64,000 nucleotides of DNA from Ceratotherium simum simum (GCF_000283155.1 NW_004454282.1:1424361-1488360), one strand, 5' to 3'. Numbered from the stretch's first letter, positions 46,020-57,149 are shown. Numbers and translations: made by a program. The notes: generated from the letters alone by a model not told the origin.

Positions 46020-46271
46020 CCAACTCTGTTTTTTAATTGGTACATTTAGACCATTCACTTTTAAAATGATTATTGATATAATTTGTACCATGTTTGTAAC
46101 TGTTCTCTATTTATTGTATTTGCTCTTTGAAACTCTCCCCCACCCCATTTTTCTGCCTTCTCTGGTTTTAATTGAGCATTTTATATGACTCCATTTAATT
46201 TTCTTTTAGAAGATCAATTATATATTTTTAAAAGCAGTTTAGTGGTTGCCTTAGAGTTTAAAATATACATT

Positions 46272-46415
46272 TTTTAAAGTTTTTTTATTTTGGTAAAATA
46301 TACATAAGTTAAAATTTATCATTTTAACCATTTTTCAGTGTACAGTTCAGTGGCATTAAGTATATTCACATTGTTATGTAACCATCACCATGAACTATAT
46401 CCAGAATCCTCTCTG
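46272..46415 (-). mobile_element. L1 3' end fragment, reverse, inside another L1
   Basis: A T-rich start, then 'ttggtaaaatatacataagt', 'tttaaccatttttcagtgta', 'cagttcagtggcattaagta' and 'gtaaccatcaccatgaacta': an antisense L1 3' UTR, severely 5'-truncated. The surrounding L1 belongs to a different position of the LINE consensus, so this is a separate insertion. Confidence 0.75.
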
Positions 46416-48099
46416 TTTTTGTTTGTTTGAAAAAGTCTTTATATCTCCCTTATTTTTGAAGGATTAATTTTGCTGGATATAAAATTACTGGTTGGTGGGA
46501 GGGGTGGTTTCTTTTACCACTTTAAATATTTCACTCCACACTCTTGCTTGCATGATTTCTAACAAGGGGGATGATTTTTGTCCTTATTCCTCTATAGGTA
46601 AGGTGTTTTGTTCCTCTGGCTTCTTTCAAGATTTTCTCTTTGCCTTTGGCTTTCTGCAATTTGAATATGATATACTTAGATGTGGTTTTTTGGTATTTAT
46701 CCTATTTGGTTTTTTCTCAGATTCCTGGATCTGTGGTTTGGTGTCTGTTTTCAATTTTGGAAAGTTCTCAGCCATTACTCAAATATTTCTTCGCTTCCTT
46801 CTCTCTTCTCCTTCTGATACTATAATTACATGTATGTTACACCTTTTGAAATTGTCTCATAGTCCTTGGATGTTCTGTTCTTTTTTGTTTTCTGCTATTT
46901 TTTCACTTTGTCTTTCAGTTTGGTCTCTGTTGACCTATCTTCAAGCTAACAGATTTTTTCTGTGAAGGTGTCAAGTCTACTGATGAGCCTGTTGAAGGCA
47001 TTCTTCATTTCTGGTACAATGTTTTTGATTTCTAGCATTTCCTATTCATCCTCTCTTAGAGTTTCCACCTACATTACCCATCTGTTTTTGTATGTCATCT
47101 ACTTTTCCCATTAGAGCCCATATCACATTAATCATAGTTATTTTAAATACCTCCTGTACTAATTCCAACATCTATGTCATATCTGAGCCTGTTTCTAACT
47201 ACTGCTTTGTCTCTTCAGATAGTCTTTTTTGTTGCCTTTGGCATGTCTTGTAATATTTTGTTGAAAGAATTTGAGGTAAACAGAACTTTAGCATGAGAAT
47301 TTATGGTAATGTGGCTAGGAACGGGACTGTGTTTAATGCTTGTTGTAGCTATAGGTGGCAGAAGCTTCAAATTCATCTAGTATCCTTGTTTTTGTCTCCC
47401 CTCTAGATGTTGGGCTTCCCCAAGTGCAGTTCCTCAGATAGAGTCTGTATTTTGTAGCTCTTTCAGCTGCAATCCACTGTTGTTAAACTGAGGAAGTTTA
47501 AGGGGAAGTGAAGGGAAGTGAAAGGGGAGCATTATAATCTGATTAAATCTCAGTGTTTTAGTGAGCCTGAATCTTGGGGTTTTGACCTTCACAAGTGTTT
47601 CTCCAGTGGTATAGTTTTTCTCTCCTGCCTCCTATTCCTTTTCCTGTCTATAGCATTCCCAGTATTTTTTCTTGAAGCTCTGACCCCTGTTGAGTTTCTT
47701 TTTTTCCCTTGATGTGAGACAGGAAGGCTTGAGGGACTGGAATTGGAGGAATGTCCTTTGCCTTACTGGGATAAGGCTCTGGCAAAGTGTTTTTTCTGAG
47801 AGAGTAGGTCTTTGTTATGGACCTGGGTGAATTTTACAATGATTACTCTTCCCCTGTCCCTGCCAGAGCCATGAGTGGATCTTTCTGGGGTATTTATTGT
47901 GGGAATCTAGTGGGGTTCATGAAGGTAATGCTTAGGGACATATGGGTTTCTCAAAGTCTGTGGTCCTCAGGACTTTCAAGAAAAATTCAAGAAAAGTAAT
48001 TGATTTTCAGTTTGCCCAGTTTTTTCTTGTTGTAAGGATGGGAAGATGTCTCTCAAGCTCTTTACAGGTCAGAGCTGATACCAGAAGTCTCTATCTCAA

Positions 48100-48600
48100 G
48101 AAATGAAGATAAGTTTATTCACCTACATAACAAATTCATGGGAGGGGCAAAGGCAGAACTGGCTTCAAGAACCACGAGGACTAAGGCCTTGAATGCTGCC
48201 AAGACTGCTTCTCTGCATTTTTATTTCTCTCTATTACAGCACCACTCTTTACTTTTGCTGACTGCTGATCTGTTTTCTCCATGGCTGCAGGAAGCTCTGG
48301 ACTGACACCCTAACAGGGTTCTGTTCCACACAAGCAAAGAAACTTTTTCTTTAGCTTCAAATTAAAAAAAAAAAAAAAAATCCGGTGGGAGGATTGTGAT
48401 TGGTTCACCTTGCTTCACATTCCCATAGCCTGGACCAATCACTGTGGCTGAAGAAGGGAGGGAATATGATTGGTGCAGCCTGAACTATGTGCACACCCTT
48501 GGGGCCACAGAGATGGGACCAGAAAAGATAATGGAGATTCTTCCTAGGCATAGAGACAACCATTTGGAAGGGGGAGTGTAGGAGAGAGAAAGAAGACCAA
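48100..48600 (-). mobile_element. Unclassified LTR-like repeat with CCAAT motifs
   Basis: The stretch contains 'gataagtttattcacctaca', a 17-A run at 48363-48380, then several CCAAT or reverse-CCAAT motifs: gattggttc (about 48398), gaccaatcac (about 48433) and gattggtgc (about 48469). Composition and the 'ggaccaatcactgtggctga' string are typical of reversed ERV LTRs. Boundaries and family are uncertain. Confidence 0.4.
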
Positions 48601-48610
48601 TAATTCAGGA

Positions 48611-48645
48611 ATCATCAACATCATCATCATCTTCATCATCATCAG
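48611..48645 (+). repeat. (ATC)n trinucleotide repeat
   Basis: About eleven imperfect atc/tca units with one C-to-T-type interruption (cttcat). Confidence 0.9.
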
Positions 48646-49239
48646 CCAGGAAGGGGAAGTAGGGAGTAGCTCACTGAAAGCGAAATTTGCTGATTTCACA
48701 ATTTTATCTACTTAGAAACCCTTTTTAATCCTTTCAGATGTTTATGAGAAGAGGTGATGTCAAGCCTTGCCTCTTACAGGCCTTGGTGAAGTAGATAACT
48801 GAGTCTATTAATCTGACAATACATTTAAACTGAGTTATTGTGACAAGGGACTTCCATTACCTATATCATCCAGTTTCAAACTGTCAGAATAAATCTCACA
48901 AGGGGGGAATATCAAAGCTGCTTTCTTTTATTTGCCATTTTCATATTCTATGAATTCTTAGATTTGACATGGTTTAGTGCACAACTTAGGACAGAAGTGT
49001 AAGGTGGTGATTTCCACTATAAGCTCCTGCACCCCCAAACCCCACAAAATAAAAGTAAAAATCCCCTAAAATGACAATTCTTGGTAGCTCAATCTGAAAG
49101 AGATTGCCATTTTTTGATTAATGTTAGCTCATTTAAGTTTGACCTGAAATAGCCTGAATCTCCATGAAAAATTTCAAAAAAGAAACCAAAGTTTCCATAG
49201 AACTTTCTGTAAAAATAATTAGAAGGGGTGTAAGATCTC
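48646..49239. other. Single-copy-like DNA
   Basis: No element, exon or RNA gene is recognised. A short minus ORF at 49089-49298 has no family resemblance. Confidence 0.4.
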
Positions 49240-49620
49240 CTTCTGTTAAACTCAACTTGAATTAATTTAAGCAAAAAAGGAAATTTATAGGCTTGCATAA
49301 AAAAAAATCTATGTGTATCAGGGAGGGCTTAATCTAAGGATTTAAATATTTTCATCAGGACCTGCTCTTGCTCTATCTTTTTGCTCTGCTCTTTGTAATG
49401 GGCTTCATGCTCAGCCCAGCTCCTTATGAGTTGATGTCCAGTGGAAGAGAAAGCATGCCTCTTTTTCATAATTCCATCAATTCCAAAGGTTACAGCTCAG
49501 TGGTTAGAACTGGGTCACATGTTGAAACCTCAGTCCATCACTGTGCCAGGTGATGATGGCTCTAATTGGCCAGGCAGGGCTAAGAAGGATGGAGTTAGTA
49601 TTTGTAGACTATGGTCTAAA
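49240..49620 (-). mobile_element. Unclassified LTR-like repeat, reverse
   Basis: Reverse counterpart of 37180-37742 and 58915-59345. On the plus strand: 'aaactcaacttgaattaatt', 'taagcaaaaaaggaaattta', 'catcaggacctgctcttgct', 'ctgggtcacatgttgaaacc' and 'ctctaattggccaggcaggg'. Confidence 0.55.
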
Positions 49621-49689
49621 GTAAAGGAAGAGGTGGTTCCCCAGAAGACACTCAAGGTTTTTCATCAAAGTAGTAGTAATACGTATAAC

Positions 49690-49915
49690 AAGAACGATAA
49701 CAACAATAGACATTTATGGAGTACTCAGTATGTGTCCAGCACTCTTTTGGGCATTTTAAATGTTTTAACTAAATTAATCCTCATAACAACCTCATGAGAA
49801 GACAAAAAGGCTGAAGTAATTTGCCCAAGGTTACATGGCTAATAAGAAGTAGAACCAGGATTTGAACCTAGGCAGTCCGGCTCCAGAGTTGGTGCTGTTA
49901 GTGCTCAATACTGCT
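49690..49915 (-). mobile_element. MIR SINE, reverse
   Basis: Antisense MIR: 'ctcagtatgtgtccagcact', 'taatcctcataacaacctca', 'gaagtaatttgcccaaggtt', 'gaaccaggatttgaacctag', 'gcagtccggctccagagttg'. Confidence 0.87.
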
Positions 49916-50737
49916 GCTTCACAGACATGGGACAATAAAACCCTCAGGGCCACCCTAGAAGGCAGGGTACAAGAACAGACAATGGTCAGTATCCCTTCTT
50001 GGAAGGCATTTCTTCATATGCACTTCAGTTGATTGTAAATTGTATCCTGATCCCAGCCTGCCTGGACTATTTGGAAAATGGACACGTCTGGGATGAAAGG
50101 CTAAAAATCTTGACTTTCAATTTATGTGCACTATTTTGGCTCTATATCCCTAGTTTCAGCTTCAATAGATGGATGTCTATAAAAAAGGATTAGGTTTGAG
50201 GTGAACCTTTGTTTATATGTATGTGTCTGTATCTGTCTCATTCTCTCTGTTTCTCCCTTAAAGGAAAATATCTCCAGTTTACAAATATGTAGAAGTCAGC
50301 CTGCTCCTCCATTCCCATAAACTCCATTCCTTTTCTCCTCGAACCTCACGGGAACCCCACTGAGTTGGACGCCTGGAAATCGATTTCACCCTCCGTGGTT
50401 ATGCAAACCACCTGCAGTACCCTTTGACAGCAGATGAGTTTTAAGAGAATCCCAAAGAGAATTTGCTGGCAAGGCAAAACATCGTGTTTCAACCCGTTAG
50501 AGATATTTGTGGAGTTTATAGGAGAAATGGCTTAAGAAAATTTAAAGCTAGGAGAGTCAATGGAAGGAGAGAAAGCATTTGGAATTCTGGAGTTAGGGGC
50601 TCTGAATAATTTAGTTTGAGAGAAAAAAAAATCTTGATGAATTCAGTGAAAAATATTTTACAAACATGCTTGAGTGTGATTTTTTTTATTGAATAAGTTG
50701 ATATGTTACTGGGTTTAACCAGATATTTTTCTTCCTA
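49916..50737. other. Single-copy-like DNA with a candidate regulatory motif cluster
   Basis: No transposon is visible. At 50395-50411, gtggtt and aaccac arms (RUNX-like) flank atgca, giving an octamer-like ATGCAAA in a 17-base palindrome-like site. Several CpGs lie nearby at 50340-50400. Confidence 0.45.
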
Positions 50738-51180
50738 AAATGGTTTATGCTGTGAAACAAACCACCTAAAACCTAACAGCATAAAACACCTGATGGCATA
50801 AAATCAGATCTTATTTCTCGGCAGTCTGCAGGCTGACTGGGGGTTAGCTCATCTAAGCTGGTTGGGCCAGGGATGGCTCTGCTCCACATGTTTTTCACCC
50901 TCCTCTTGGAATTAGCAGGTCAACTTGAGCATGATCTTCTCATGACAGTGGCAGAGATGGCAGAGAGTGTAAACTCAACTGCGTAAGCACTTTTCAAGCT
51001 TCTGTTTATATTATGTCTCCCAACTTTCCACTGGCCAAAGCAAGACACACACCAACCCTCGAGTCAAGGCATGGGAAGCATGTTCTACCAATGTATGTAC
51101 TGCAACATTATACAATACAGGGACTGGATACAGGGAGGAGTAAAGACTTGAGGCCTTTAATGCAATCTACCATACCCTAT
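50738..51180 (-). mobile_element. LTR-like repeat, reverse, probably ERVL/MaLR
   Basis: Plus-strand reading: 'aaacaaaccacctaaaacct', 'cagtctgcaggctgactggg', 'ctcatctaagctggttgggc', 'ccactggccaaagcaagaca', 'ctttaatgcaatctaccata'. The order matches a common reversed LTR. Family and exact ends are uncertain. Confidence 0.5.
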
Positions 51181-51299
51181 CACCCAACCTTTGCTGATTA
51201 TACCTAGGGTTGGCAGCTAACAAAGATCAGTCCTAAAAATCTTTTAAGTTGTCCAGGGACCCACCTATGGCTGGAGTGGGCTAATCAGATACTCTTAAC

Positions 51300-51525
51300 A
51301 GCAAATTCCTCTATCATGTACTATATACCAGGCATAGTTCTAACTATTTTACCTATATTATTCAATTCTCACAACAACCTTATGAGATAGGTACATTTAT
51401 TATCCCCATTTTGCTCATGAGGAAACTGGAGCACAGAGAAGTTAAGTAACTTGCCCCACTAGTTAAGTCTAAGGGCCAGGATTCAAACCTGGGCAGTCTG
51501 GCTCCAAAGCTTATGCCTTTAATTG
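51300..51525 (-). mobile_element. MIR SINE, reverse
   Basis: Well-kept antisense MIR: 'ctatataccaggcatagttc', 'cttatgagataggtacattt', 'ctcatgaggaaactggagca', 'gaagttaagtaacttgcccc', 'gggcagtctggctccaaag'. Confidence 0.9.
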
Positions 51526-51655
51526 CCAGGTTCTTCTCTCTTGGAGAGAAACAGAAAGTGCCAAATTACAGCAGAGCAGAAGTTACAAGGACGCCATGGC
51601 AAGCCTAAGCCACATGTAAGCTTTGTTTAAGAAGGAATAAGAAAGCGTGCAGAGG

Positions 51656-51875
51656 GCCGGCCCTGTGGCTTGGTGGTTAAGTGCGCGCGCTGCAATGCTG
51701 GCGGCCCGGGTTCGGATCCCGGGTGCGCATCGAGGCGCCACTTCTCCGTCCATCCTGAGGCTGAGTCCCACATGCCGCAACTAGAAGGATGTGCAGCTAT
51801 GACATACAACTATCTGCTGGGGCTTTGGGGGGAAAAAATAAAATAAATAAAATCTTTAAAAAAAAAAAAAAAAAA
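51656..51875 (+). mobile_element. ERE SINE, short class A, young-looking
   Basis: Head 'gccggccctgtggcttggtg', B box ggttcggatcc near 51709, 'gcgccacttctccgtccatc', 'tgaggctgagtcccac', 'ctttgggggg', then 'aataaataaaatcttt' and an A run of about 20. Like 16904-17136 it lacks the 'gatgttagctcag' tail. The flanking duplication AAGAAAGCGTGCAGAGG is exact over 17 bases (51639-51655 and 51876-51892). Chance ORFs read through the body. Confidence 0.96.
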
Positions 51876-51892
51876 AAGAAAGCGTGCAGAGG

Positions 51893-52385
51893 CTGAGGAA
51901 GTTAGCACGGAGAGAGAGGAGGAAACTAGAACAGATGCAGAAAGACGTGAAGATGAGAAGAGCTGGGATGAGGAGCGGGAGGAGAAGAAGGTGGATCCCT
52001 AGCACTGCTCTGGGTCCTGACAAGTTTCCAGTTCCAGCTTTCTTCCACAGAAACCTCTGCTTTTATGGTGAAATAATATTAGCAATTCCTTATTTCCTGG
52101 AAAGCATATTGCCTGTTATTAGGAATTTAATTTGGAAAAGTGCTAAGAAGATTTAAAACACTTTATGATTTGAAAGTTCACTTCTTACAGTGGTTTTAAA
52201 CTTTTACAAATTCAACTGTAGATTCTAAAATATAAGAGGTAGAAGCAGAACCATTCTGGGTGAAGATAGCACATCTTCCACGTGGTCTCTTCCTGGGGCA
52301 TTCCCTTCCCATTCTCTGCTTGGAGGTGAGATCTGTTGAACCATCAGGATTCTTAGGAAACTATTTTTAAAACATTGACCCAGAC
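51893..52385. other. Single-copy-like DNA, purine-rich at the left
   Basis: The stretch 51893-51995 is strongly purine-rich (GA-type). The 90-codon ORF at 51884-52156 owes its basic N-terminus to that tract and shows no family. Confidence 0.5.
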
Positions 52386-52707
52386 CAAGCGTGGGCAAAT
52401 TCTTTCTTAAAGGAACAGATAGTAAATATTTCCGGTATTTCAGGCTCTACAGGCTGTCACAGTGACTCAACTCTGCCATTGTAACACAAAAGCTTCCATA
52501 AGCAATATGTAAATGAGTGTGCATGGCTGTGTTCCAATAAAACTTTATTTATGGATGCTAAAATTTGAATTTCATACAATTTTCATGTCACAAAATCTTA
52601 ATTTTTTTCACCCATTTAAAAATGTAAAAAACATTCTCAGCTCACAGATCATATAAAAACAGGTGGTGGCCTGGATTTGGCCCGGGGATGTAGATTGCCA
52701 AGCCCTG
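52386..52707. mobile_element. Non-autonomous hAT-type DNA transposon
   Basis: Ends 'caagcgtgggcaaatt' and 'agattgccaagccctg' are degenerate inverted repeats. Inside are 'cagatagtaaatatttccgg', 'gtgactcaactctgccattg', 'gctgtgttccaataaaactt' and 'gcctggatttggcccgggga', the well-known order of a Charlie-related repeat. Flanking 8-mers acccagac (52378-52385) and aactagac (52708-52715) agree at six of eight positions, fitting a hAT TSD. Confidence 0.85.
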
Positions 52708-53439
52708 AACTAGACCTTTGTCAAGGGACCCTGATTAAGAACTCTGCCCTCAATTACGTGTAAGGGACAATCTTAGATATGCGCTAAGTAGGTGTGTTGT
52801 ATATAAAATATGAATTCAGCAATTGAGGTGGTCTCAAACTCTGAATGCTCCCATCCTCTAAGATTTTTTCCTCCACCCAGTCACAGATATTTGCTGTCCT
52901 TTTCAACCCATAATCTCTTTTAGTCAATACAATAAAAAGAAGATTTAAAAACCCATCTGAAATTCTGCAGGTGTGAGATCATTTTCTGAGAGGAAGTTTT
53001 GACCTGAGGGGCTGGTGAGGAAACAGCTAAGCTTTTCCATTCTTGAGGTTTTAAGATTCTATAATAGAGATAGAAGAAGGTGGGGGCACATGAAGGCATT
53101 CTGAAGGCAGAACTTCGCTCTTTTCACAGCTTTGCTTAGAGCCAATGCTGGTGGCAAATCCACAGAAGCCTCCTAACTTGGGGTTCTGGAACTATATTGC
53201 CAGCTTTCAATTTGCTGTGCCAATGAGCCAATGGAGCAAGCTTGGTGATCGAAATCTAACCAACTCCAGACAACTTCTCTGCATCAAAGTCTTTTAACAA
53301 GTGCTTCTGGAGCATCTGTGGTTTCTTCCTCGCCATTTGGAGCCAATAAACCGAAAGACAGGAAACGAAAGAAGGAAGAAACTCTTGAGAAGACCCCAAA
53401 TGTAATCAGCTTCAGAGCAATTAAGAATTGACTATATTT

Positions 53440-54620
53440 TTATTATCATCTAAATCCCCTTTGAGGTCGATGTTAAAAGCTAATTCACTTTGGCTGTATC
53501 TTTAATGCATGGGATTTATTTAAAAAAAAAATCATTTGCAGAAGAAAAGCAAAAGAAGACAAAGCCTCTATTTTGATTGACTACGATTCGTTAATTGCCT
53601 GAACGGTCAAATTTAATTGAGTTGAGTATCAGGTCAGCCACAAAAGTCAAGCACTTTTCCATAGATGCAGCCACAGAATATACAATAGAAAATGGATGGA
53701 AGTAATTAATCATCCCCCCAAATTCCACTTCCCTCTTACCTTCTACAGAAACACCTCACAATTCAACCTCCCTCTCCCCGAAAGTATCCATTTAACCTAA
53801 AGCTTTGCTTTTCCTCTTTTCTTTGATTGGACAATTCACTGAATAAAATAGTCTCTGTAATATCTGTTGAAAACATATCACCAAACCTGGGAAAATATGA
53901 TAAAAAGGTAATTTGTGAATGCCTCTTTTTTTTTTTGCAGCAGTCACCCTGGTTTATGAGATATTTGTGATTAGGAGATCTGGTTTAATGAAGACATGAT
54001 TCCACTGACCCAGGAAAGTGGCAAGAGAAAATAAAAAGTGCATAGCTTAGAATCCTTCTCTGTTGGGGGATCAGCAGTTACATGGAGTAATTGTATTTTT
54101 ACAAATTGTAATGATTCTATAAAGTGCTAAAAAATCTGACTTCATGATTTTCCCTGAGGCTGTCATTTGGGCTCAGTGGGTGGTCAGGAAGTGAAGTGCA
54201 AAGCATCAGTGCGCTGTGTCTCAGTGAGCTTTCTCTTTGATCAGGCTTGGAGCCCAGATAGGCAACAATATGCTCCTTGCTTTACTGCCATTGCGGATTG
54301 TTCATTAGCTGTAATTATTTTCTAAGATCTAGAGGGAGCCATCAAAAAAATTAATCATGAATGGAAGGCAAGGCAGCCTTCTGTGATCATAAAAACTCAT
54401 AAAGCGTTTTGGATTATGGACTTTTTATGATTTACACTCAGACTTGAACTGAAGGGCGCATATGGTACATCAGCATTTATTAAAAAAGCATGGGGATTTA
54501 TGATAAATCATAGGTTTTGTTGTAAAATAAAAAAAGTTGCCTTTATATTGTGTTTTTCAAGTGGATTTTGTGAATATATGTGGGGTTGTCCTTTCCTAAT
54601 TTTGACCTTTCTAGAAAAAT
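53440..54620. promoter_or_regulatory. Candidate conserved non-coding element (enhancer-like)
   Basis: An AT-rich block with no recognisable transposon. It is dense in homeodomain-type cores: 'gattcgttaattgcctgaac' near 53586, and 'aaaaaaattaatcatgaatg' near 54344. Two PBX:HOX9-like motifs occur: atgatttac at 54427-54435 and its reverse form ataaatcat at 54503-54511. This is inference from composition and motifs; conservation was not tested. Confidence 0.35.
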
Positions 54621-54894
54621 AAATGACAAAAATAGCATCTCGTTAGGAGGGATTTTAAAGATGAGGCTAGTTATGCAATGTTTGAATTTTCTCTAAACAT
54701 TCTTACCAAGCTCAGGGAATTCTCTTTTCTGGAGCAGCCTATTCTATTCTGGAAAGGTCAGAAATTCAGAACCGTGTCTCTCCACGACTTCACAGACTTG
54801 CTGACCACCACAGTTTTAGAAAATAACCCACTTTTTCTCCCATAGCAGCCCTTCAAGTAATGAAGCAGCTAGTGAGTCCCCTCAAATTTTCTGA

Positions 54895-55115
54895 AGGATT
54901 TAAGATTGCAGGCTCTGGAATCCAACTGCTCAGGTTCAATTCAGGGTTCTTTCATTTACTAGAAGTGTCTTTGGGCAATTATTTAGCCATTTTAAGCCTT
55001 GGTTTCCTCCTCATGAAAATGGTTGCAAAGATTAAAATGAGGATACTCTTCTAAAGTGCTTAACAGAGTTTGCCAAATGGTAAGTGCTCAGTAAATGCTA
55101 GTTATTACTATTATG
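54895..55115 (+). mobile_element. MIR SINE
   Basis: MIR order: 'caggctctggaatccaactg', 'gtgtctttgggcaattattt', 'ggtttcctcctcatgaaaat', 'agtgcttaacagagtttgcc' and 'gtgctcagtaaatgctagtt'. Confidence 0.88.
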
Positions 55116-55182
55116 ACTACATTTCCGATGAAACAATTTCCAACGTGTCCTCTTGTGACTTGGTTTTGAGTCCCTTCACTAT

Positions 55183-55278
55183 TGGGGTGACCAACTTGTT
55201 CTAGTTTTAAAAGTGAAAGCCCACATCCTGGGAATCTCTCTTTAGTGCCAGGCAACCTAGGATGATTGGCCACCCTAC
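55183..55278. mobile_element. Short non-autonomous DNA transposon, about 95 bp
   Basis: The left end 'ggggtgaccaac' and right end 'gattggccaccct' are inverted repeats with few mismatches. The 7-mer tcactat flanks both sides exactly (55176-55182 and 55279-55285), consistent with a hAT-like target duplication. The interior is 'cccacatcctgggaatctct'. Confidence 0.65.
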
Positions 55279-55285
55279 TCACTAT

Positions 55286-56799
55286 ATTGGTTACTCATTT
55301 TAGGATTTTCCTGCTCCAATTAAAGTACCTTTAAGATGCCCCTGGAAAGACCTGCCACACGGGAGAGTTCAATTAAAAACTGCCTGGAGTGCCAAGAAAT
55401 GTGTTTGGAGATGTTGTCTGACCTACTCTTTGATCAAATCTTGCTTCCTTTCTGATAACTGCCTGGTGTCTTTAGTGCTGTGCTCTTGGTTTTCAGATTT
55501 GGGCTCATTCTGGATTAGCTTTTAGTACCTCATTATAAGTCTTATTCGATCCCTCTCTTATCCATCTATCAATGCAAGACGCTACCTCCCATATCACAGA
55601 TGGAACTAAACCGATGCTCAGTTGTGCTTACCTGGTGCTGACTTGGCATGTCTCTAGAGACAGCTTCCATCATGTCCTATGACAGTGGATTAATCACCCT
55701 GTACAAAGTGGCAGACTGGGCTTGGAAATCAGTGAAAATCAATTCATCTGCACCTTTAGGTATTGGCTTTTCAACCACTTTATGAATCCTCTCAGTTGGT
55801 ACTGTTCTCTAATATACACTTTTCTGTATCTGTCTGTAATCACATTATGAAAGAACTAGTTGATGCCTTTCTGGAACTTCAATATACTGTTTCTTCTACA
55901 TTTACCTTTTGTTCTGGAAATCCTTTCAGAAAGGGAAATGAGTTTGGTCTGGTGTAGTGGTTGGTTCCTGTGATAACTCCTTCCTTTTATAACAGCTCCA
56001 AACTCATCTACATGTTTGTTGCGATGCATGCGTGAAAAGACAGGAAAAGATGCAGAAAAAAGCTACAAGGTTTCTTTAATAGCAAAAGATAAGGAAATTT
56101 ATCTATTTAGAGGTGGCTACTCAAAGCAGGAGATAATTAGCATGCTCTTGGCTTCCCAGGTATCCCCAAGTTCCCCATGGAAATCTATGGTTGGTACCCC
56201 TTTCATATAGTGTTGGATGCTCCACAAGCAAAAAGCCTGCACCATCTTACACTCAAAGATCTTTATTTCCTCCTTGCCTTCCAACTGCCCTTAAGATTTT
56301 GGCTGTGAGCCACCTACTCACTAGGTACGATTAATTAGTAGAAAACAGCCCCAGCACATTCCTGAATGTTTACTGCCAGATTTAGGTGAATTGAAGATAA
56401 ATTTCTCAGGCATAGTCTCCTTCTGCAGAGCCAAGTTTCAGGCCTGCCTTAGAAGTTTCTTTTGATATTATATTCTAGAAAAATTGCCTAAGATTATAAT
56501 TAACACACTGTCAGTGGTTCACAGAATCTACTTTTCTCATTCTCTTTAAAATTCAGAGCTAGATTTGCTAATCTGTGGGCTTCTGGAGAAGTTCCACATT
56601 GTTTATTCTCTTTTGAGATTGGTGGGGTTTCAGATTGTCTTTCTCAAATGGAACTTCTCGTGTGGAACACAAGTGGGAGTTCCGGAGAGTTGGTAATACA
56701 TTACAAGTTATAAGCAAGTTTTAAGGAGGATGGAGTGGTCTTTGGAAATCTTTATTTTTTCTGAACTTCTATAGAATGTAATTATGGCCATTCTAATAT
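55286..56799. other. Single-copy-like DNA
   Basis: I recognise no element or exon across 1.5 kb. ORFs of about 64 codons on the plus strand (55763-55957, 56016-56210) show no family or flanking splice pattern. Confidence 0.4.
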
Positions 56800-56925
56800 T
56801 CCATATACATTTTATCTTTTATTAGATTGTAAACTCTCCAAGAGCAGCAAGTAGATTTTATTTATCTTTGTAGTCTAAACAGTGTTTAGCATGCAGTCTT
56901 ATGAATTGATTATTATTATATTTTT
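56800..56925 (+). mobile_element. LINE L2 3' end
   Basis: Fragment with 'tagattgtaaactctccaag', 'agcagcaagtagattttatt' and 'aacagtgtttagcatgcagt', the L2 terminal order. Confidence 0.6.
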
Positions 56926-57149
56926 GTTGAAGAATATTTTCAGGTATAGAAATTAATCAGATATACCCCTCAAGGTAAACAAGTGATTTTGCTGGAACTA
57001 CAGCTATCAGGAATTCCAGTTAAACTGGAATTCAGCATAGGGGTTAACAGATACCATTGAAGGGGGATTGTTTAGTGGAGTTTCCCAGGATGGTGTGTGG
57101 ATCCATGTCCCCACACATTAACAACTTCCCCCCCAGCATGAACACTGTT

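Larger units (their letters stand above)
44790..48090 (-). mobile_element. Old L1 (L1M-type), reverse: endonuclease to 5' UTR
   Basis: Left to right this runs from within ORF2 back toward the 5' end. 44790-45535 holds the endonuclease region; 45536-46271 the ORF2 start and inter-ORF part, interrupted by an ERE at 45780-46019; 46416-47480 shows upstream sequence ('ttatttttgaaggattaatt', 'ttttgctggatataaaatta', 'ctttggcatgtcttgtaata'); 47480-48090 resembles an L1M 5' UTR ('gctctttacaggtcagagct', 'gataccagaagtctctatct'). The RT domain and 3' UTR are missing on the left. No intact ORF remains; the 157-codon plus-strand ORF at 46492-46965 is antisense noise. Confidence 0.78.

Noticed and set aside
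46492..46965. 157-codon plus-strand ORF rich in F and L
   Set aside because: It is the antisense of an old L1; the hydrophobic look comes from T-rich L1 antisense sequence.
51884..52156. Basic ORF (MQRLRKLARRERRKLEQ...)
   Set aside because: The start is a GA-rich tract beside an ERE; no family or conservation can be claimed.
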